Shown: positions 13,535-32,247 of the stretch, in pieces
Numbering within the stretch: position 1 is the first letter of the stretch
Layout of the letters: every line of letters starts with the position of its first letter
Assembly: GCA_030373325.1 (NCBI GenBank)
Contig: JAUCZB010000004.1
Coordinates: 62,001-126,000, forward strand
From: Cyanobium sp. CZS25K
Lineage (GTDB): Bacteria > Cyanobacteriota > Cyanobacteriia > PCC-6307 > Cyanobiaceae
Direction: 5' to 3'
DNA length: 64,000 nt
Position numbers and translations under genes: made by a program
Notes under the pieces: model-generated
Seen by the model: only the letters and a program-made list of their open reading frames with translations
Databases searched by the model: none
What the model was told of the DNA's origin: nothing

Positions 13535-14347
13535 ATGGGCGTCACCTGCGAGTCCGCTCCATCCCTGGTGGACAGCCATTGCCACATCGTGTTCCGCAAT
13601 TTCGATGCGGATCTCGAGGAAGTGTCCCAGCGCTGGCGTGAGGCGGGGGTGAAGGCACTGGTGCATGCCTGTGTGGAGCCGGCGGAGATTCCCGCGATCC
13701 GGGCCCTGGCCGACCGCTTCCCTGAGCTGCGCTACGCCGTCGGTGTCCATCCCCTCGACACCCAGCACTGGGACAGCGACACCGCAGCCGTGCTCGAAGC
13801 CGCCGCCCGTGACGACAGCCGGGTGGTGGCGATCGGTGAGCTCGGCCTCGATCTGTTTCGGGCCACGAACCTCGACGAACAGCTCGCGGCCCTGAGGCCC
13901 CAGCTGGATCTGGCGGTGGCCCTGGATCTGCCAGTGATCATCCACTGCCGCGATGCGGCCGAACCCATGCTCGCCGAGCTGCGCCAGCGCCAGCGCAATG
14001 GCTGCTGCCCCCGTGGGGTGATGCATTGCTGGGGGGGCACACCTGAGGAGATGGCCGGTTTCCTGGCCCTCGGCCTCTACATCAGCTTCAGCGGCACGGT
14101 CACCTTCGCCAAGGCCGAGCCCACCCACGCCTGTGCTCGCCAAGTGCCGGCCGACCGGTACCTCGTGGAGACCGACTGTCCCTTCCTGGCGCCGGTGCCC
14201 AAGCGTGGCAAGCGCAACGAACCTGCCTACGTCGCGGCGGTGGCGGCCCGGGTGGCGGAACTCCGGGGGGAAACGCTCCAGCAGGTGGCGACGACGACGA
14301 CGGCCAATGCCGCCCGTCTTTTCCGTCTGCCCCCTGAGGTTGTATGA
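13535..14347 (+). CDS. tatD: TatD family metal-dependent hydrolase/DNase
   Basis: A 270-residue TIM-barrel hydrolase of the TatD family. The metal site DSHCHI is at residues about 13-18; GVHP, GEIGLD-like GELGLD, IIHCRDA, HCWGG and the late VETDCPFLAP motif follow in family order. Members are Mg-dependent 3'-5' exonucleases. The ATG at 13535 is preferred over a TTG upstream that overlaps rpsT. The rpsT-tatD-rpoB order is conserved in picocyanobacteria as far as I recall. Confidence 0.93.
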   Translation: MGVTCESAPSLVDSHCHIVFRNFDADLEEVSQRWREAGVKALVHACVEPAEIPAIRALADRFPELRYAVGVHPLDTQHWDSDTAAVLEAAARDDSRVVAIGELGLDLFRATNLDEQLAALRPQLDLAVALDLPVIIHCRDAAEPMLAELRQRQRNGCCPRGVMHCWGGTPEEMAGFLALGLYISFSGTVTFAKAEPTHACARQVPADRYLVETDCPFLAPVPKRGKRNEPAYVAAVAARVAELRGETLQQVATTTTANAARLFRLPPEVV

Positions 14348-14596
14348 TGTCTTATTGGCCTGGAAGCGGAAGCGCTCCTTTTGTCCACGACGGCATCTAT
14401 TGAGTCGGCAAACCCGCAGCGAGCCCTGTAAGCGCTCCCGCCGGATCGTTCGTCCCCTCCCCGGGGACGGGTGGTTCGGCTGAGCGCCTGTTGGCATGGC
14501 CCGTACCCCCGGGCAGCCCAGGCAGGTCACGCCGCGATCCCCTTCCTTACCCCGTCCAGGTCCGCCCTACCACCCCCGTTCCTGCAGGTTCACCGC
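14348..14596 (+). promoter_or_regulatory. rpoB: rpoB leader region
   Basis: A 249-bp gap before rpoB. A TATGAT box at 14344-14349, overlapping the end of tatD, resembles a -10 element with only a weak -35 (TTTCCG 17 nt before it). A CCCC/GGGG hairpin-capable stretch lies near 14455-14470. A single TATTGGC occurs near 14354 but without the spaced partners seen at 58 kb. Promoter placement is inference. Confidence 0.35.
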
Positions 14597-17887
<3,291 letters not shown>

Positions 17888-17945
17888 TCGCTTGATTCAC
17901 CGGCTCTGATTTCTCCGCTTCTCTCGATCACCCTGCGTTTCCGCC

Positions 17946-24219
<6,274 letters not shown>

Positions 24220-24220
<1 letters not shown>

Positions 24221-25278
24221 TGGCCGGGCCCGCCCCCCTGCTGGGGATGGGCCAGGCGGCCCTGGAGGCCTGGGCAGGAAGCCAGGGCCAGCCGGCCTTC
24301 CGCGGGCGTCAGCTGCACGACTGGATCTATGCCAGAGGTGCCCGCGACCTCGACGGGATCACCGTGCTGCCCAAGGCCTGGCGGGAGCAGCTTTCGACCG
24401 CCGGCGCCGGTATCGGTCGCTCGGCCCTGCTGCACCGCAGTGACGCCCGCGACGGCACCACCAAGTTGCTGCTGGGCACCGCCGAAGGCCTCGGCATCGA
24501 GACCGTGGGCATCCCCAGCGGCGACCGGCTGACGGTCTGCGTCAGCAGCCAGGTGGGCTGCCCCATGGGCTGCCGCTTCTGCGCCACCGGCAAAGGGGGC
24601 CTGCAGCGCTCCCTGGCGGTGCACGAGATCGTCGATCAGGTGCTCAGCATCCGCGAGGCGATGGACCGCCGCCCCTCCCATGTGGTGTTCATGGGCATGG
24701 GCGAACCCCTGCTCAACACCGAGGCGGTGCTCGAGGCGATCGCCTGCCTCTGCACCGATCTGGGCATGGCCCAGCGTCAGATCACCGTCAGCACGGTGGG
24801 GGTGCCCCGCACCCTGCCCACCCTGGCGGAGCGGGCCCTGGAGCGGCTGGGCCGGGCCCAGTTCACCCTCGCCGTGAGTCTCCATGCCCCCGACCAGCGC
24901 CTGCGTGAGGAGCTGATTCCCACCGCCCACGCCTATCCCCTGGAAGCGCTGCTCGACGACTGCCGCCACTACGTGGCCCTCACCGGCCGGCGGGTGAGCT
25001 TCGAATACATCCTGCTGGGCGGCCTCAACGACCATCCCCGCCAGGCCGACGCCCTGGCCCGGCTGCTGCGGGGTTTCCAGAGCCACGTCAACCTGATCGC
25101 CTACAACCCGATCGCCGAGGAGGATTTCCGGCGCCCCGCCCCGGAGGCGGTGGAGGCCTTCCGCTCCCAGCTGGAGCGGCGCCACATCGCTGTGAGTGTG
25201 CGGGCCAGCCGCGGCCTCGACCAGGATGCGGCCTGCGGCCAGCTGCGCCGCCGGCTGATGGTCGCTCCGGGGGGGTGA
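24220..25278 (+). CDS. rlmN: 23S rRNA/tRNA adenine-C2 methyltransferase RlmN
   Basis: A 352-residue radical-SAM methyltransferase for A2503 of 23S rRNA and A37 of some tRNAs. The iron-sulfur cluster motif CPMGCRFC places cysteines at 114, 118 and 121. [14 protein letters not shown] and SLHAPD blocks follow, and the catalytic C-terminal Cys sits in DAACGQL near residue 341. The ATG shares one base with the Hli stop codon. Start choice is fixed by this coupling and by length. Confidence 0.96.
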
Positions 25279-25286
25279 TCGGCGAC

Positions 25287-26123
25287 ATGGAGCTCCACCG
25301 AACCGTCTCCCTGCTGGCTTTCGCTGTCCTGGCCGGGGCGATGGCCTATCTGGCGCTCTGCGGGGCCCTGTTCCTGGGGCAGCGCTCCCTGCTTTACTTC
25401 CCCCAGCCCCGGTCGCCAGCGGCAGGCGGCGAGCTGGTGGCCCTGCCGCTGGCCGATGGACCGCCGGGGAGCCGGGTGCTGGTGACCGTGCGCCGGCGAC
25501 CGGGCCCGAAGGCACTGCTCTACTTCGGCGGTAATTCCGAGGATGTGGCGGGCCAGTTGCCCCTGCTGGAGGCCGCCTTCCCCGAGCACGCCCTCTACCT
25601 GCTGCATTACCGGGGCTACGGCGGCAGCAGCGGCCAGCCGTCGGAGCAGGGCCTCTTCGCCGATGCCCTCGCCCTGTACGACCGGGTGCGGGCTGACCAT
25701 GCCAGCATTGAGGTGCTGGGCCGCAGCCTGGGCAGTGGTGTGGCGGTACATCTGGCGGCCCGGCGTCCGGTGGACCGGCTGGTGCTGGTCACGCCGTTCG
25801 ACAGCATCGAGGCCGTGGCGGCTCGCCAGTTCCCCCTGGTGCCGGTGGGTCTGCTGCTCCGCGACAAGTACCGCTCCTGGCAGGAGGCCCCCCGGGTGGG
25901 GGCCCCCACCCTGCTGATCGCGGCCGCCCAGGACGAGGTGATCCCGCGGGCCAACACCAACGCGCTGCTTGCCAGCTTCCGCCCCGGGGTGGCCTCCCTG
26001 GTGGTGCTGCCGGTCAGGGGCCACAACGCCGTCGAGGAGTCCCCCGGCTACATCCCGCTGCTGCGGAAGCCGCTTAACCCTCCAGGGCCGGGGCCTCAGC
26101 CGCCGTCCCGCTCGGCGCTGTAG
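25287..26123 (+). CDS. Alpha/beta hydrolase (BEM46/ABHD13-like), membrane-anchored
   Basis: A 278-residue hydrolase with one N-terminal hydrophobic helix (about residues 6-30). The core shows LLYFGGNSEDV (oxyanion area), LHYRGYGGSSG, the nucleophile elbow GRSLGSG (near 151-157), an acid in AAQDEVIP and His in RGHNAVEE. This matches the BEM46/ABHD13 group; substrate unknown. A GTG at 25275, overlapping the rlmN stop, would add four residues. The 3' end overlaps the convergent MFS gene by 28 bp. Confidence 0.85.
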   Translation: MELHRTVSLLAFAVLAGAMAYLALCGALFLGQRSLLYFPQPRSPAAGGELVALPLADGPPGSRVLVTVRRRPGPKALLYFGGNSEDVAGQLPLLEAAFPEHALYLLHYRGYGGSSGQPSEQGLFADALALYDRVRADHASIEVLGRSLGSGVAVHLAARRPVDRLVLVTPFDSIEAVAARQFPLVPVGLLLRDKYRSWQEAPRVGAPTLLIAAAQDEVIPRANTNALLASFRPGVASLVVLPVRGHNAVEESPGYIPLLRKPLNPPGPGPQPPSRSAL

Positions 26124-27376
26124 GCGCCGCGGGCGCCCTGGCCGTTCCAGGGGGTGAGCCGCAGCATCAGCAGGAAGGCCGGCAGGGCCGCGGCGGTGGT
26201 GGCCAGGAAGAACCCAGGCCAGCCCAGCCGTTCGGCCACCAGGCCGGCCGGGGCGGCCAGCAGGGAGCGGCTCAGGGCATAGACGCCCGAGAGCAGGGCG
26301 TACTGGGTGGCGGAGAAGCGGGGGTTGCAGAGGCTCATCAGCAGCGCCACGAAGGCGGCGCCCACCATGCCGCCACCGATGTTCTCCAGGGCCACGGCCG
26401 TCAGCAGGGCCGGCATGCCGCCGTCGAAGCGGGCCAGGCCCCAGTAGGCCAGGTTGCCCGCCGCCCCCACCAGGGCGAACAGCCACAGGGAGCGGTTCAT
26501 GCCCAGCCGGCCGAACAGCACGCCCCCCAGCACCGTGCCGACGATGGTGGCGCCGATGCCCCAGCCCGCCAGCACCGACCCCACCACCTCGGGGCTGAAG
26601 CCCTTCTGGATCAGGAACGGCACCGCCATCAGGCCCAGCAGCCCATCGGGCCAGCGGTAGAGCAGCACCAGGGTGAGCAGGGCCGCGGCCCGGGGGCCGC
26701 CGCTGCGGCGGAGGAACTCCCGTGCCGGACCCAGCACGGCCTGGCGCAGGCTGCTCACCGGCACGGCCAGGGGTTCCAGCCGCGGCGCCGTGAGGGTGAA
26801 CGGCACCACCACCAGCATCAGCAGGGCCGAGAACAGGAAGGCCAGGGGCCAGTCGAAGCGGCCGGCCAGGATGAAGCCGCCGGCCCCCACGGCCAGCATC
26901 GCCGTGCGGTAGCCCAGGTTGGAGGCGGCCGCCCCGGCACCCCGCTCCAGATCGGGCAGCAGGTCGGTGCGGTAGGCATCGACGGCGATGTCCTGGGTGG
27001 CGCTGACCACCGCCAGCAGCACCGCCATCGCCCCGATGGCCGTGAGGCTGGCCGGATCGCTGGAGGGCCGCAGCAGGGCCATGGCCCCGATCACCGCCAC
27101 CAGGGTGAGCTGCAGCACCAGCAGCCAGCCGCGGCGGCGGTCCGGCCAGGGCAGGGGCCAGCGGTCGAGGGCCGGCGCCCAGACCATCTTCAGGGTGTAG
27201 GGCAGCTCCGCCAGCCCCAGCAGGCCGATCAGGCCCAGGGGGATCTGGCTGGCGGTGAGCCAGCCCTGCAGCAGCTTGGTGCCCACCATGTAGGGGGTGC
27301 CGCTGGCCACCCCTTCGGCCGCCACCGCCAGGAGGCGACGCCAGGGGGGAACGCTGCTGGAGGCGGTGGGGGCCAT
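26096..27376 (-). CDS. AmpG-like major facilitator superfamily transporter
   Basis: A 426-residue protein with about 12 membrane segments. It has the AmpG-type layout: AAEGVASGTPYMVGTKLLQGWL near the N-terminus, LPYTLKMVWAPALDR, and SATQDIAVDAYRTDLL, the strong signature of the AmpG family. AmpG imports muropeptides for cell-wall recycling; in cyanobacteria the cargo is unproven. The frame is open further upstream, but the ATG at 27376 fits the family start. It faces the decayed region at 27.5-28.9 kb. Confidence 0.88.
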   Translation of the reverse strand: MAPTASSSVPPWRRLLAVAAEGVASGTPYMVGTKLLQGWLTASQIPLGLIGLLGLAELPYTLKMVWAPALDRWPLPWPDRRRGWLLVLQLTLVAVIGAMALLRPSSDPASLTAIGAMAVLLAVVSATQDIAVDAYRTDLLPDLERGAGAAASNLGYRTAMLAVGAGGFILAGRFDWPLAFLFSALLMLVVVPFTLTAPRLEPLAVPVSSLRQAVLGPAREFLRRSGGPRAAALLTLVLLYRWPDGLLGLMAVPFLIQKGFSPEVVGSVLAGWGIGATIVGTVLGGVLFGRLGMNRSLWLFALVGAAGNLAYWGLARFDGGMPALLTAVALENIGGGMVGAAFVALLMSLCNPRFSATQYALLSGVYALSRSLLAAPAGLVAERLGWPGFFLATTAAALPAFLLMLRLTPWNGQGARGAYSAERDGG

Positions 27377-27496
27377 GGCGGCTGGCGAGTGGGCGAACCC
27401 TAGGAGTTTGCGGAAAACCCCCCGAAGAAGCCGCGTTTGTTCCTTCTGAGAGTTGATCAAGCTCCGAACGGGCTGGTTTTCCGCGAATCAGCGGTT

Positions 27497-27522
27497 CAGA
27501 ACGCCCGATTGCAGGCGTTCTG
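27497..27522. repeat. Perfect 9-bp inverted repeat (hairpin)
   Basis: CAGAACGCC at 27497-27505 pairs exactly with GGCGTTCTG at 27514-27522 around an 8-nt loop. It lies 58 bp past the end of the transposase remnant and 121 bp before the AmpG-like gene start. It could be a terminator for minus-strand reading or an old insertion-sequence end; no T-tract is obvious. Confidence 0.6.
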
Positions 27523-27579
27523 CCCTGTTGGGGCTGCCTGATCGCTGTCGCCTGGACACACCTCTGGGCAACCATCTGT

Positions 27580-28414
27580 TCATGTCGTCGCCATCACCGG
27601 TTTGTGCAGGTTGGCCAGGCGGATCAGGTTGCAGGCGATCACGTGCAGCCCAGACACTGCACTCACCTTGTCGGTGCCGCGCGGCTAGTGCCTCCGGCAC
27701 GCTCGGCCTGCGGCCTCGGTAGGAACTGGCGCAGACCGTCCCACTGTTTGATCCAGCCCAACACCTTCTCGATCCCGCGGCGGGCATGGATCGACTTGGC
27801 CTAGCCGTTGTGGCGGGTGGTGCCCCCATCGATGGCCGAACCTCCAGAGCGGGCCGTGATTTGCGCCACGTGCGGCGTGACACCGATGCGACGCATCTCA
27901 CGACATAGCCCCTGGTGTCGTCGTTCTCGTCGGGACCGATGGTCTTCCGGTGGGCACCGGGATGTTCCGTCGCCATCGCTTTGGCGGCATCCCGCTCCCC
28001 GTGGCCCTTGGCTTGCGTCCCCTTGCAATGAACGCTCAGGGCATGGGGTTGTCCATGGGCCCATGGCACCGGTCGCTGGGCAGCGCTGGATGGGCCTTGG
28101 ACTCCGGCACAGCAGCGCGTTCGGATCGACGGAGGAGCGATGGGTCTTGTTGCGAGCTTGATGCCGCGGAAATCCCCTTTCGCCCGCTTCCTGCCTGGCT
28201 TGAGTGCTCCAAAGCCCTCGCCAGGGCCTGACGGCGGTAGCGGTGGATCCTCCTCTCCGTCGATCCGCTCCAGCGAGGCATGCCAAGCCCAGGCCTGCAG
28301 CAGGGTGCCATCCACCAAGCAGTGCTCGTCGCTGAGCAGTGGCTTGACCTCCTGGGCCTCCATCAGCTTCTCGAGGAAGCGCCCCATGACGTCGTCCTTG
28401 AGGGGCAGCACAGC
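27580..28414 (-). pseudogene. IS5-family transposase remnant
   Basis: Pieces of one DDE transposase occur in order on the minus strand but in different frames. First come LLSDEHCLVDGTLLQAWAWH (near 28310) and an R-S-S-V-D-P-N-A-L-L piece (near 28130). Then AMATEHPGAHRKTIGPDEN (near 27945), EMRRIGVTPHVAQITARSGG (near 27880) and a stop followed by HARRGIEKVLGWIKQWDGLR (near 27770). Last is SGLHVIACNLIRLANLHKP at the end. The first catalytic Asp is in LVDGT. The N-terminus is missing, at least one frameshift and an in-frame stop are visible, and a short palindromic insert interrupts the C-terminal part. It cannot encode an active enzyme. Confidence 0.88.
27676..27720. repeat. Cluster of short palindromes inside the transposase remnant
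   Basis: Three small palindromes follow each other: GCCGCGCGGC (27676-27685), GTGCC-tcc-GGCAC (27688-27700) and GGCC-tgc-GGCC (27705-27715). They interrupt the transposase coding frame between the codons for 'DGLRQF' and 'RGTDKVSAV', which are adjacent in intact relatives apart from two residues. The extra DNA is roughly 36-40 nt and includes a stop. It looks like a small interspersed palindromic element. Confidence 0.5.
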
Positions 28415-28877
28415 GAACGCCAGCAGCAGGGTGGGCAGGTGAATCTCATCAGAGCGGCCAAGCAACTCACGGAGCTGAACCAGCAGCGACTCCGCCCCAA
28501 GCTTCACGCCGCTGATCTTGCCGATCTGGCCGGTGATCATGATCACGGCCACCCCGGCCATGTCGCCCACCAGGATTGGCTTGGAGAGCAGATCAGCGAG
28601 AAACCCCACTCGGGTTCAGGCCCCCAGAAAGAACACCAGTCCCACGAACAGGGCCAGCAGGCTGGCGAGGCAGGCGTACTGAGCGGCATCCCCCACCGAG
28701 AGCTGGGGGAGACGATCCGACCAGGGCAGAGAGCAGCAGCGGCGGCAGGATCGCCCACAGCCCCGCCACCGTGAACCCGGCCAGCCGATCACCCCGCAGC
28801 CAGGTCGGTTGGTGGGCGCGAAGCCGCCCCAGTCCAGGCAGGAGTGCTACGGGCCTCCGATTGTCCTGGCGCACCAC
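28415..28877 (-). pseudogene. Decayed SulP-type anion transporter gene
   Basis: Minus-strand pieces of a SulP (SLC26-like) permease are recognisable: LPGLGRLRAHQPTWLRGDRLAGFTVAG near the start, LLSALVGSSPQLSVG, then DAAQYACLASLLALFVGLVFFLGA, an in-frame stop, and GFLADLLSKPILVGDMAGVA followed by a segment ending HLPTLLLAF. Compared with intact SulP proteins there are deletions after 'FTVA' and after 'QLSVG' plus a frame change. At 28414 homology switches abruptly to the IS5-type transposase. The intact SulP gene at 41.3 kb belongs to a different subgroup. Confidence 0.8.
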
Positions 28878-28959
28878 CTCCTCTCTCTGTGATGCTGCTG
28901 TGCACCGGCCCTACCCGCTGCCGCTGCACAGCATTCGCTTGACCATCGAGCCAACGCGG

Positions 28960-30915
28960 TCATGGGGCTGGGGTGCTGGGCAAGACAGGGCCCACAAGAT
29001 CGAGCCGTGGAACCCCCACAGCGATGCCGGAGGCATCGAGGGCCTGCTTCAGGCGGCGGCGGTATTCGCGGCCCACAGGCCACTGCTGCAGGGGTTGGGT
29101 CTTGATCAGGATGCGGACGAGCACGCCGCTGTGGGCAATCTCATCGATGCCGAGCATCTCCGGAGGCTCGAGAATGCGGTCGGTCCAAGCAGGGTCGTGG
29201 TAGAGATCCTGTGCCACAGATTCCATCAGGGCCATGACCGCATCCACATCCGCTGCGATGGACACGGTGAGGGCATAGTTCACACGTGACCAGCTGCTGG
29301 AGAGATTGCGCACCGTTTCAATGGTGCCATTCGGGATGGTGATCAATTCCCCATCCAGATTGCGCAATTGGGTGACGCGCAGACCCACGCTCTCCACCAG
29401 GCCGCTCTGGTCGCCGATGAACACAACATCCCCGACCGCGAACTGGTCTTCGACCAGGATCATCAGCCCACTGATCAGATCCTTGAGCAGATTCTGCGAA
29501 GCCAACGACAGGGCAAAGCTTAGAAAACCCAGCAAAATTGCCACGGCCTGGGTCAACGCTCCCAGTTGATGCAACTGGTAGAAGATCACCATGCCGAGGA
29601 TGAGATAGACGCCGACGCGCACCCACGCCTTCAGCGCACGGGACAACGTCGGCGCCCTTAACCTGGCCCGCGTGTCCTCCTGAAGCTGTGCCCAGCTATT
29701 TACATACCGGTCAGAGAAGACGTTCCCGGCTTTGATCGAGATCCTGGTCAGCATCGCCAAGAAGAGAATCAGCAGTGGAATGCCGATCGTGGCTTCTTTC
29801 CCCAGGGTCATGACCCAATCCAGCGGCGCCCATCCCTGGTTCTCGGGGTTAAATCCACGCCCCGTCGAGAACAGCCCGCGCACGGAAATGCCGAAGACCC
29901 AGTTGCTGAAGGGCCGGCTCCAGTAGAAGAGGCCCGCCAGCCAGGCAATGCCGCAGGCCCAGAGCAGGCACTGCCCCCAGAACAGGGAGGAGCGGTAAAA
30001 GGAGATCAGACTGAGACGCTGCCGCAGGGACATCCGCACGCTCAGACGCCTCTGGACATGCAGGATGACGCTTTCGCTCTCTCGGGAGAGGGAGTCTCCA
30101 CCCGGAGGGTTCTCCTCCTGGATCACCGCGCGAAGCCTGGCGGTGAGCGCCTGGGAAGCCCCAGACAGACGCTTTTGAATGACAGCGCCAAGGGCGCTCG
30201 CCAGGAAGAGCAAAAGAAGGCCAAGCCCACCCCGACGGGCCGCCTGCCAGAGGGCGGGGGGCTGGCGTTCCTCCCAGGCATCCAGAAGACTGTTCTTCAC
30301 CCCGCTGGCGACGCGCCGGGCAATGGCGGCAGGCTCGGAACTGTCTTCCCGGATCCTGGCCACATCGGCAGGTGTGACCGTGAAGATCAGCTCGGGGGGA
30401 TCGGACCGCGGGAACACGAGGAACACGTCGTAGCGGGAACCCACCTGTTGCACGAAGGTATCCAGGTTTCGGTTCAGCAAGCGGCGAAGCTGGAAGACAC
30501 TGAGATCACGCTGTTGATCCACGACCTCGGACAATGCTCTCGATGTGTATGTCGTCATCGAGGTGAGAACCTTCTGAAGACGGCTGTGAATCACATGGGC
30601 ACGCTCGGACGCTGAATAGCCGGCATCATCCCCTGAGGGCGCTCCCGATGATTTGAAATCAATGAATCCCGAAACTGTTCCGATGATCCGGCCATCAAGA
30701 AACACGGGAGACAATTCCACGTTTCCCTGGGAAAAGACAGGCAGAAACTGTGACGAAGACACCTGGCCCGCCGAGGCCTCAAGAGCAGGAAGAAACTGAG
30801 CCTGCACCGGCAACAGGCAGGTCAGCACGATCAGCAGGCAGCCCAGAGCAGGCAGCAACCACACCAGCAGCTTTCGCTTCAGGGCCGCCGATCCAGGGGG
30901 GAGAGGGAAGGGCAT
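28960..30915 (-). CDS. MscS-like mechanosensitive channel with periplasmic N-terminal domain
   Basis: A 651-residue membrane protein. Residues about 14-40 form a signal or first membrane helix. A soluble region (about 40-215) precedes several helices (about 225-245, 315-335, 375-395, 430-450). The MscS pore and beta domain is clear: FLSFALSLASQNLLKDLISG, then LVEDQFAVGDVV, RNLDGELITIPNGTIETVRNLS. MscS channels open under membrane tension and release osmolytes. The extended N-terminus is not part of the small MscS type. Its ATG directly follows the stop of the upstream DUF481-like gene, so the two form an operon. Confidence 0.9.
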   Translation of the reverse strand: MPFPLPPGSAALKRKLLVWLLPALGCLLIVLTCLLPVQAQFLPALEASAGQVSSSQFLPVFSQGNVELSPVFLDGRIIGTVSGFIDFKSSGAPSGDDAGYSASERAHVIHSRLQKVLTSMTTYTSRALSEVVDQQRDLSVFQLRRLLNRNLDTFVQQVGSRYDVFLVFPRSDPPELIFTVTPADVARIREDSSEPAAIARRVASGVKNSLLDAWEERQPPALWQAARRGGLGLLLLFLASALGAVIQKRLSGASQALTARLRAVIQEENPPGGDSLSRESESVILHVQRRLSVRMSLRQRLSLISFYRSSLFWGQCLLWACGIAWLAGLFYWSRPFSNWVFGISVRGLFSTGRGFNPENQGWAPLDWVMTLGKEATIGIPLLILFLAMLTRISIKAGNVFSDRYVNSWAQLQEDTRARLRAPTLSRALKAWVRVGVYLILGMVIFYQLHQLGALTQAVAILLGFLSFALSLASQNLLKDLISGLMILVEDQFAVGDVVFIGDQSGLVESVGLRVTQLRNLDGELITIPNGTIETVRNLSSSWSRVNYALTVSIAADVDAVMALMESVAQDLYHDPAWTDRILEPPEMLGIDEIAHSGVLVRILIKTQPLQQWPVGREYRRRLKQALDASGIAVGVPRLDLVGPVLPSTPAP

Positions 30916-32247
30916 TCAGAACGTGCAGGTGAGGCCCGTGGACAGGATCACGTTCAGCCGCTTGAAACCTGCTTCGAGCGACCGTGATCGGTACCGCAAC
31001 GAAAGACGGTTCGTCCACATCCATTGCCTGGTGATCGGCCAGTCCAGGCGGGTTGACGACCAGAGGAAGGCTTCATCGAAGGAATTCACAGGGGTGGCCA
31101 GCGCGAATACCTGGCTCCACTTGGCAGGACCGATGGGGACATCACGACTCCGGTACACCAAGGCAGCAATGGGATCCACCTGATCGCGTTGCCTGGTCAG
31201 GTTGATTTCTGCATATTCATAGCGTGGCCCCACGCCGAGCTGCACGGCCTGGAATGAGCTCGGATCCGCCCCTTGCCAGAAGTTATAGCCGTAGCCAAAC
31301 AGCGTGCTGAACAGAACGGAGACATCACCATCATCGTCGTCGTCGTCCTGGGTCGAGAACGTGCTGTCGTTCACCGCGACAAGCTGATCGATGAACAGAA
31401 AATTGTGCCGGTCCAGGCGATGCCGGTAAACCGCGAACCCCTGGCTGATCGGCCAGGTGAGGTTGAAGTCCCGGGAGCTGTCGTAGTTGATCGAGACAAA
31501 CAGATCGACCTCGAAGTCGTTGCGGGGCCATTGCTTGTAGAGATCGAAGCTGGCAACAGCATTCGCTGTGGTTTCTTCGTAGGTAGCAGCACTCATCGCC
31601 AGGCCCACCCGCCCCTCGAGCTTCCCTTCGGGAAACGGAAAGGATATGGTCCGCTCTGCTGCGGCCCGATGCAGCTGTTCGCTCTCCGCCACGGCGCGAC
31701 CGGCCTGCTTCTCTTCCCCGTGCTCGGCGTAGGCCAGGCCGAAACGCAGTAGGAGAGCCTCCCTTCGGGCCACCGAGGCCGCTTCCACACTGCGGCGGGC
31801 GTGCAGAAGGGAGGCCTGGGCCAGGTCGCTGACGCCATGGCGCCCTTGCAAAAGGGCCAGCCGCAGCCAGAGCGCCAGCTGCTGGGGAGACTGCGGGATG
31901 GCCGCAACGGCTGCCTCCCCCTCCACCAGCAGGTTGGCCACGGCCAACGGGCAGGGCTGGCTCAGGCAGAGTTCGGCGCGATCGAGCATCAGCTGGCATC
32001 GCAGCTCGTGATCGGCCTGGGCCAGAATCCGGTGCTTCAGCGGATCCAGAGCGGCGGCCTCATCCAGGACTTTCGTGGGACCGGTGCCCCTGGGACCCGT
32101 TGCAGCAGCCCCGGAAGGATCTTCAGCCGCAGAGGGAGCCGGGGCAGGGAGAACACACCAGCGAGAGCTTGCGAAAGCGGGGCAGTGGAAACCAGCAGAC
32201 AGAGCCCTCGAGTGAAGATCGACTGTTCTCACGCCAAGCCGTCTCAA
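30916..32247 (-). CDS. DUF481-like outer-membrane beta-barrel with helical N-terminal part
   Basis: About 443 residues. Residues about 75-200 are helical, Ala/Leu-rich and repeat-like, possibly TPR-type. From about 210 the pattern turns to alternating amphipathic strands (FSTLFGYGYNFWQGADPSSF, VGPRYEYAEINLTRQ) and ends in Phe, as outer-membrane barrels do; the strands resemble DUF481 proteins. A run of six Asp (near residues 301-306) lies in a predicted loop. The start is doubtful: only TTG (32247) or GTG (32232) exist, and no good signal peptide is seen in this frame. A hydrophobic signal-like stretch (LCLLVSTAPLSQALA) is encoded in another frame near 32200, which suggests a frameshift or sequencing error. 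Confidence 0.65.
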   Translation of the reverse strand: MRRLGVRTVDLHSRALSAGFHCPAFASSRWCVLPAPAPSAAEDPSGAAATGPRGTGPTKVLDEAAALDPLKHRILAQADHELRCQLMLDRAELCLSQPCPLAVANLLVEGEAAVAAIPQSPQQLALWLRLALLQGRHGVSDLAQASLLHARRSVEAASVARREALLLRFGLAYAEHGEEKQAGRAVAESEQLHRAAAERTISFPFPEGKLEGRVGLAMSAATYEETTANAVASFDLYKQWPRNDFEVDLFVSINYDSSRDFNLTWPISQGFAVYRHRLDRHNFLFIDQLVAVNDSTFSTQDDDDDDGDVSVLFSTLFGYGYNFWQGADPSSFQAVQLGVGPRYEYAEINLTRQRDQVDPIAALVYRSRDVPIGPAKWSQVFALATPVNSFDEAFLWSSTRLDWPITRQWMWTNRLSLRYRSRSLEAGFKRLNVILSTGLTCTF

